From NCBI RefSeq assembly GCF_965223525.1, contig NZ_CBDCWX010000005.1, positions 124,001 to 188,000 on the forward strand: 64,000 bases of DNA. The letters run 5' to 3'. The DNA is from Leptofilum sp965223525 (lineage in GTDB: Bacteria; Chloroflexota; Anaerolineae; Promineifilales; Promineifilaceae). The position numbers and the translations under genes are program-made. Of this stretch, positions 61,431-64,000 are shown piece by piece (positions within the stretch are counted from its first letter, which is position 1; each line of letters begins with the position of its first letter). Under the pieces are notes generated by a model. It saw nothing but the letters and a program-made list of their open reading frames with translations, was not told the origin of the DNA and ran no database searches.

Positions 61431-62711
61431 ATGCTCGTTATACCAATCGCCTCCAACCTATACAAAGTTGTCAAAGAGATTGTGCAAAGCAAGCGCATGA
61501 TCTTCGTCAGCGGCATTCCTGGCGTGGGCAAAAGTTTGCTCATCCAGCAGATGGCACTCATCGCCAGCGAAGCGGGGTGTGAGGTGCATCTGCTGCGCTA
61601 CAATTTTGCTCGCCAGCCGTTCGAGACAGAGGTTAACATAAGTAAATATCCCGAAATTGACGGCGTGACCGACCCAGCCATCCGCAAGGCGGTGGGGTTG
61701 TGGGCGCGGCAGGCGGTGCAAAATTGGCACGAGCAACACCCCGCCCCCAACCAACTGCTCATTGGCGAACTGCCGCTCATCGGCAGCCGCCTCATCGAGC
61801 TGGTAGAGCCAGCCGACGATGCCGCCGAGCCGCTGCTAACCAGTGAGCAAACGCTGTTTGTGGTGCCGGTGCCATCCTGGGAAGTACGCGAAGTGATCGA
61901 AGCCACCCGCGCCCGCACCATCGCCGACCCGCAAAATGAGCAGGAGAAGCTAGACGCGCCGCCCAACGTTTTGCAATCCATGTGGCAAGAAGTCAATCGG
62001 CTGGCGCGGCAAATTGACCTAACCAAAGCCAGCCCGCAAACACCGTACAATCCTTACATTTACGGTGGCGTTTTTGAGGCGTTGCTCCAATTCCGGCCTT
62101 TCAAGTTACTGCTGATTGACCAGGTTTTACGGCCGTCTCGTTCTGTCTACGATTTAGATGTGTTGGCAGGCACGTTGCAGCCCACCGCAGAAGAAGCCAA
62201 TGCGGCAATGGCGGCGGTAGAAAGCCGCTTTAGCCACGAGGAATTGGCCGAACTCGTGCAAAATTGGCACGCCGTTGTCACCACCAACCCCAGCCCAACT
62301 GATCCCGGCCCGGAACTGCGCCTGCCGCTGCCGCAGACGTTGGCCAATGCACCGGAAGAGACTATGTTAACGGCCGTTCAGCGCACCGCCCTGCAAAAAA
62401 TCATCAATCTACCGCTGGATGCCCCGCCCGAAGACACAATTGTGGCTTTGGATGAGGCGATTGCGATGTTGGGGGTAGAAACGGCCGTCCCAACAACTCC
62501 TGCCAACGTCCACAAATTCGACGTCTACGACAGCTACTTTAACGTCAGCCGCACCAGCGAACAGAGCGGGCTGGCTTTCCTGCACGGGCTGCTACAAGCA
62601 TATCGCAACGTGATGATCAATCTGCAACAGCCACCGCACACCCTCACCGTCATCGAGCTGCCCTTGCTACGCATTGCGCTGGAAACAAGTTTGCGTCAAT
62701 TCGATATTTGA
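61431..62711 (+). CDS. P-loop NTPase/kinase-like protein of unknown function
   Basis: The 426-residue protein starts MLVIPIASNLYKVVKEIV. It has a Walker A IFVSGIPGVGKSLLIQQM (GIPGVGKS, about residues 29-36), followed by HLLRYNFARQPFE and the block YPEIDGVTDPAIRKAVGLWAR. A Walker-B-like strand is LLIGELPLIGSRLIELV. The rest (from about 180) has no recognised motif. A tandem paralogue starts at 63439 with the same N-terminal layout. It is not a clear AAA, kinase or GTPase; the GxxGxGKS and hydrophobic strand ending in Glu point to a P-loop kinase-like fold. Confidence 0.75.
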   Translation: MLVIPIASNLYKVVKEIVQSKRMIFVSGIPGVGKSLLIQQMALIASEAGCEVHLLRYNFARQPFETEVNISKYPEIDGVTDPAIRKAVGLWARQAVQNWHEQHPAPNQLLIGELPLIGSRLIELVEPADDAAEPLLTSEQTLFVVPVPSWEVREVIEATRARTIADPQNEQEKLDAPPNVLQSMWQEVNRLARQIDLTKASPQTPYNPYIYGGVFEALLQFRPFKLLLIDQVLRPSRSVYDLDVLAGTLQPTAEEANAAMAAVESRFSHEELAELVQNWHAVVTTNPSPTDPGPELRLPLPQTLANAPEETMLTAVQRTALQKIINLPLDAPPEDTIVALDEAIAMLGVETAVPTTPANVHKFDVYDSYFNVSRTSEQSGLAFLHGLLQAYRNVMINLQQPPHTLTVIELPLLRIALETSLRQFDI

Positions 62712-62714
62712 TTG

Positions 62715-62750
62715 GCCACGGATTACGCGGATTAACACGGATTTCGTAGC
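62715..62750. repeat. GATTACGCGGATTAACACGG word repeat
   Basis: A copy of the ACGCGGATTAACACGG family lies in the gap between the P-loop gene and the 184-residue gene. Directly after it, AAGTTCAA and TTGAACTT (62757-62786) form another small hairpin ahead of the ribosome site. Confidence 0.6.
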
Positions 62751-62804
62751 GTACAGAAGTTCAATTTCTCGGAGAAGTTGAACTTGTAACTTGCGAGGAA
62801 AACT

Positions 62805-63359
62805 ATGCTAAACATGCAAGAGTTAGATCAAGCACGACAGCGTTGGCAGGTAGGCCATCATCTCTTTTTTGTCTATGTGCAGTCACTCATTCTCATCTGC
62901 CAAAAGCTGCAAAGGCAGGCGGATGATGGCGATTTGAGCGCAGCCCACGCCTCCATCGAAGAGGCTACCTACCTAATGTGGGGCATCTCTGTCAGCTTCA
63001 AGCTCACCGGTGGCTTTAGCCAGGCGGCATATGATGGCTACGTGCGTCCGAATATGTTCGAAGCCAGCGAAGGGTTCAGCGGCATGTGGGCGCAGGACCA
63101 CGACTATTTGATCAAGAAGACAATGCGGCAGCTCAAGCCGCTGTTTGCCAATCCGCCGGAGGAGTTGGCTGCGGCCGTACAAAAGTTCCGGCAAGCCTTT
63201 GCCATTACGTACGATTCCCATAAATACGTCTGCGACAAATTTGAAGGCGGCCAGCCCAGTTTGCTCATGGGTGAAGCTGCCCAAAAAACAGCCGGAGAAA
63301 TGATTGACACCTTCAAACGCAATCGCTTGCTAGTGTTAGGCGCACCCATGCCAGGGTAA
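62805..63359 (+). CDS. Helical protein of unknown function
   Basis: The 184-residue protein starts MLNMQELDQARQRWQVGHHL after GAGGAAAAC. It is predicted mostly helical, with aromatic and acidic residues (YVQSLILICQKLQRQADDGD, EATYLMWGISVSFKLTGGFS). It contains WAQDHDYLIKKTMRQL and many His, Asp and Tyr in the middle part, which could bind a cofactor or metal, but this is speculation. I recognise no family. It lies between two paralogous P-loop genes. Confidence 0.7.
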   Translation: MLNMQELDQARQRWQVGHHLFFVYVQSLILICQKLQRQADDGDLSAAHASIEEATYLMWGISVSFKLTGGFSQAAYDGYVRPNMFEASEGFSGMWAQDHDYLIKKTMRQLKPLFANPPEELAAAVQKFRQAFAITYDSHKYVCDKFEGGQPSLLMGEAAQKTAGEMIDTFKRNRLLVLGAPMPG

Positions 63360-63370
63360 AAATAATGGAA

Positions 63371-63417
63371 CGCAGATTTTCCTGATCGCCCTAATCAAAA
63401 AATCAGGAAAATCTGCG
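63371..63417. repeat. Palindrome with 16-base CGCAGATTTTCCTGAT arms
   Basis: CGCAGATTTTCCTGAT (63371-63386) and ATCAGGAAAATCTGCG (63402-63417) pair perfectly around a 15-base centre. It may act as a terminator, but no T run follows, so it fits a mobile palindrome better. Confidence 0.75.
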
Positions 63418-63438
63418 TCCTATTGAGATCTAGAAACT

Positions 63439-64000
63439 TTGAAATCTGAAATTATCTTGCCAACCAATTCCAACATCTACACCGCCTTCCAAAAGCTGGC
63501 TGCCGAGCAGCGGATGGTTTTTCTGGCTGGGCTGCCGGGGACAGGCAAAAGTTTGCTCATTCAGCAGTTGGCAGTGATAGCACAGCAAGCTGGGCGCACC
63601 GTGCATTTGCTTCAGTGGGACGTAACGCGGGCAGCTTTTGAAACGGCTGTTCTCCTGCAAACCTACCCCGAAATCGACGGCGTCACCCACCCCGCCATTC
63701 GCAAAGCTGTGGGGCTGTGGGCGCGAACGGCCGTCTTGCAATGGCATCAAACCCACACACCCAGCCACCTGCTCATCGGCGAAGTGCCGCTCATTGGCAA
63801 CCGACTCACTGAACTGACCCAGCCGCTGGACGATGCTGCCGAACCGTTGCTAAACGATCCTACCTGCTGCTTTGTCATTCCCACGCCTAGCAAAACCGTG
63901 CGGCAGGTCATCGAGGACGCCCGTGCCCGCTCCATTGCCAATCCGCGCCACGAAAAAGAGGCGAGAGACGCCCAGCCCAACGTTTTGCAAATGCTGTGGG
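63439..64000 (+). CDS. Second P-loop paralogue (truncated by right edge)
   Basis: A frame with TTG at 63439 runs to the edge (187 residues visible). It matches the first P-loop protein throughout: Walker A VFLAGLPGTGKSLLIQQL, HLLQWDVTRAAFE, YPEIDGVTHPAIRKAVGLWAR, LLIGEVPLIGNRLTELTQP, and a shared block ending in ANPRHEKEARDAQPNVLQMLW. The conserved LLIGE-PLIG segment and spacing show a tandem duplication or paired subunits. Start is by position; no ATG fits. The 3' end is outside the window. Confidence 0.75.
   Translation, partial: MKSEIILPTNSNIYTAFQKLAAEQRMVFLAGLPGTGKSLLIQQLAVIAQQAGRTVHLLQWDVTRAAFETAVLLQTYPEIDGVTHPAIRKAVGLWARTAVLQWHQTHTPSHLLIGEVPLIGNRLTELTQPLDDAAEPLLNDPTCCFVIPTPSKTVRQVIEDARARSIANPRHEKEARDAQPNVLQMLW

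Larger units (their letters stand above)
1..64000. repeat. Genome-wide octamer ACGGCCGT (more than 100 sites)
   Basis: The perfect palindrome ACGGCCGT (often within AACGGCCGTT) was seen in about 110 places by eye, in coding DNA in all frames and in several gaps. In frame 1 it encodes Thr-Ala-Val, in another Asn/Asp-Gly-Arg, in the third Arg-Pro. A random expectation for an eight-base word of this composition is about one or two per window. Confidence 0.9.

Noticed and set aside
1..64000. ACGGCCGT as a transcription-factor operator
   Set aside because: Most sites are inside genes in any frame, not near promoters, and their number is far too high for a regulator.
1..64000. CRISPR arrays, tRNA or rRNA genes
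   Set aside because: No regularly spaced direct repeats with unique spacers and no cloverleaf or rRNA signature was recognised. Reading by eye could miss a divergent tRNA.

Overview
The window looks like a chromosomal segment of a Chloroflexota bacterium, probably an Anaerolineae or Ardenticatenia-type lineage. The basis is the combination of many large GT-C membrane glycosyltransferases, secreted proteins with Thr/Pro 'TPT' linkers, TolB-like lipoproteins, a class D/E-type sortase, an LCP protein, a secreted protein ending in a YVPAVLK-type tail, and a canonical infC-rpmI-rplT operon. This is an inference from gene content; there is no 16S rRNA gene or other decisive marker. No tRNA, rRNA or CRISPR array was seen.

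Layout. From 1 to 36 kb most genes are on the minus strand. 1-4.9 kb: two GT-C membrane proteins, a methyltransferase and a dolichol-phosphate-mannose-synthase-like GT2 (surface glycan or lipid-linked sugar functions). 5-8.5 kb: a response regulator and an orphan OppD/OppF ATPase pair. 9-12.9 kb: a secreted beta-helix protein (plus strand) and two AT-richer lipoprotein genes. 12.9-17.4 kb: GT9, ComEA, DUF3467, an RlmD/TrmA-like protein lacking the catalytic Cys, and a CPBP protease-like protein. 17.5-18.3 kb: IS1-family element copy 1. 18.3-18.8 kb: a SWIM-domain mini-protein behind a very short promoter-peptide-terminator unit. 18.8-36 kb: a giant GAF histidine kinase, four GT-C proteins, a DnaJ/zinc-ribbon protein, infC-rpmI-rplT, a sortase and a VOC protein. 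36.2-37 kb: IS1 copy 2 in the opposite orientation.

From 37 to 64 kb most genes are on the plus strand: LCP protein, PPC-repeat lipoprotein, (minus) TPT-linker protein, parvulin-like lipoprotein and CBM48 protein, then psuG, an orphan histidine kinase, a GT-C mannosyltransferase, an MhqO-MhqD-VOC-GlcD oxidative cluster, an ExeM/NucH-type secreted nuclease, HisC-like aminotransferase, AraC regulator, a Ser/Thr kinase with extracellular FecR-like region, a ThDP enzyme, and a pair of paralogous P-loop proteins separated by an unknown helical protein; the last runs off the right edge.

The most striking feature is at the DNA level. The palindromic octamer ACGGCCGT occurs more than 100 times by eye, about once per 0.6 kb in most genes in any frame, but is missing from IS elements, the ribosomal operon and an AT-richer two-gene patch. 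It resembles the cyanobacterial HIP1 phenomenon with a different word. In addition, several families of short palindromic or word-repeat elements fill the intergenic gaps and have also entered coding sequences in frame, preferentially in loops of the GT-C membrane proteins.
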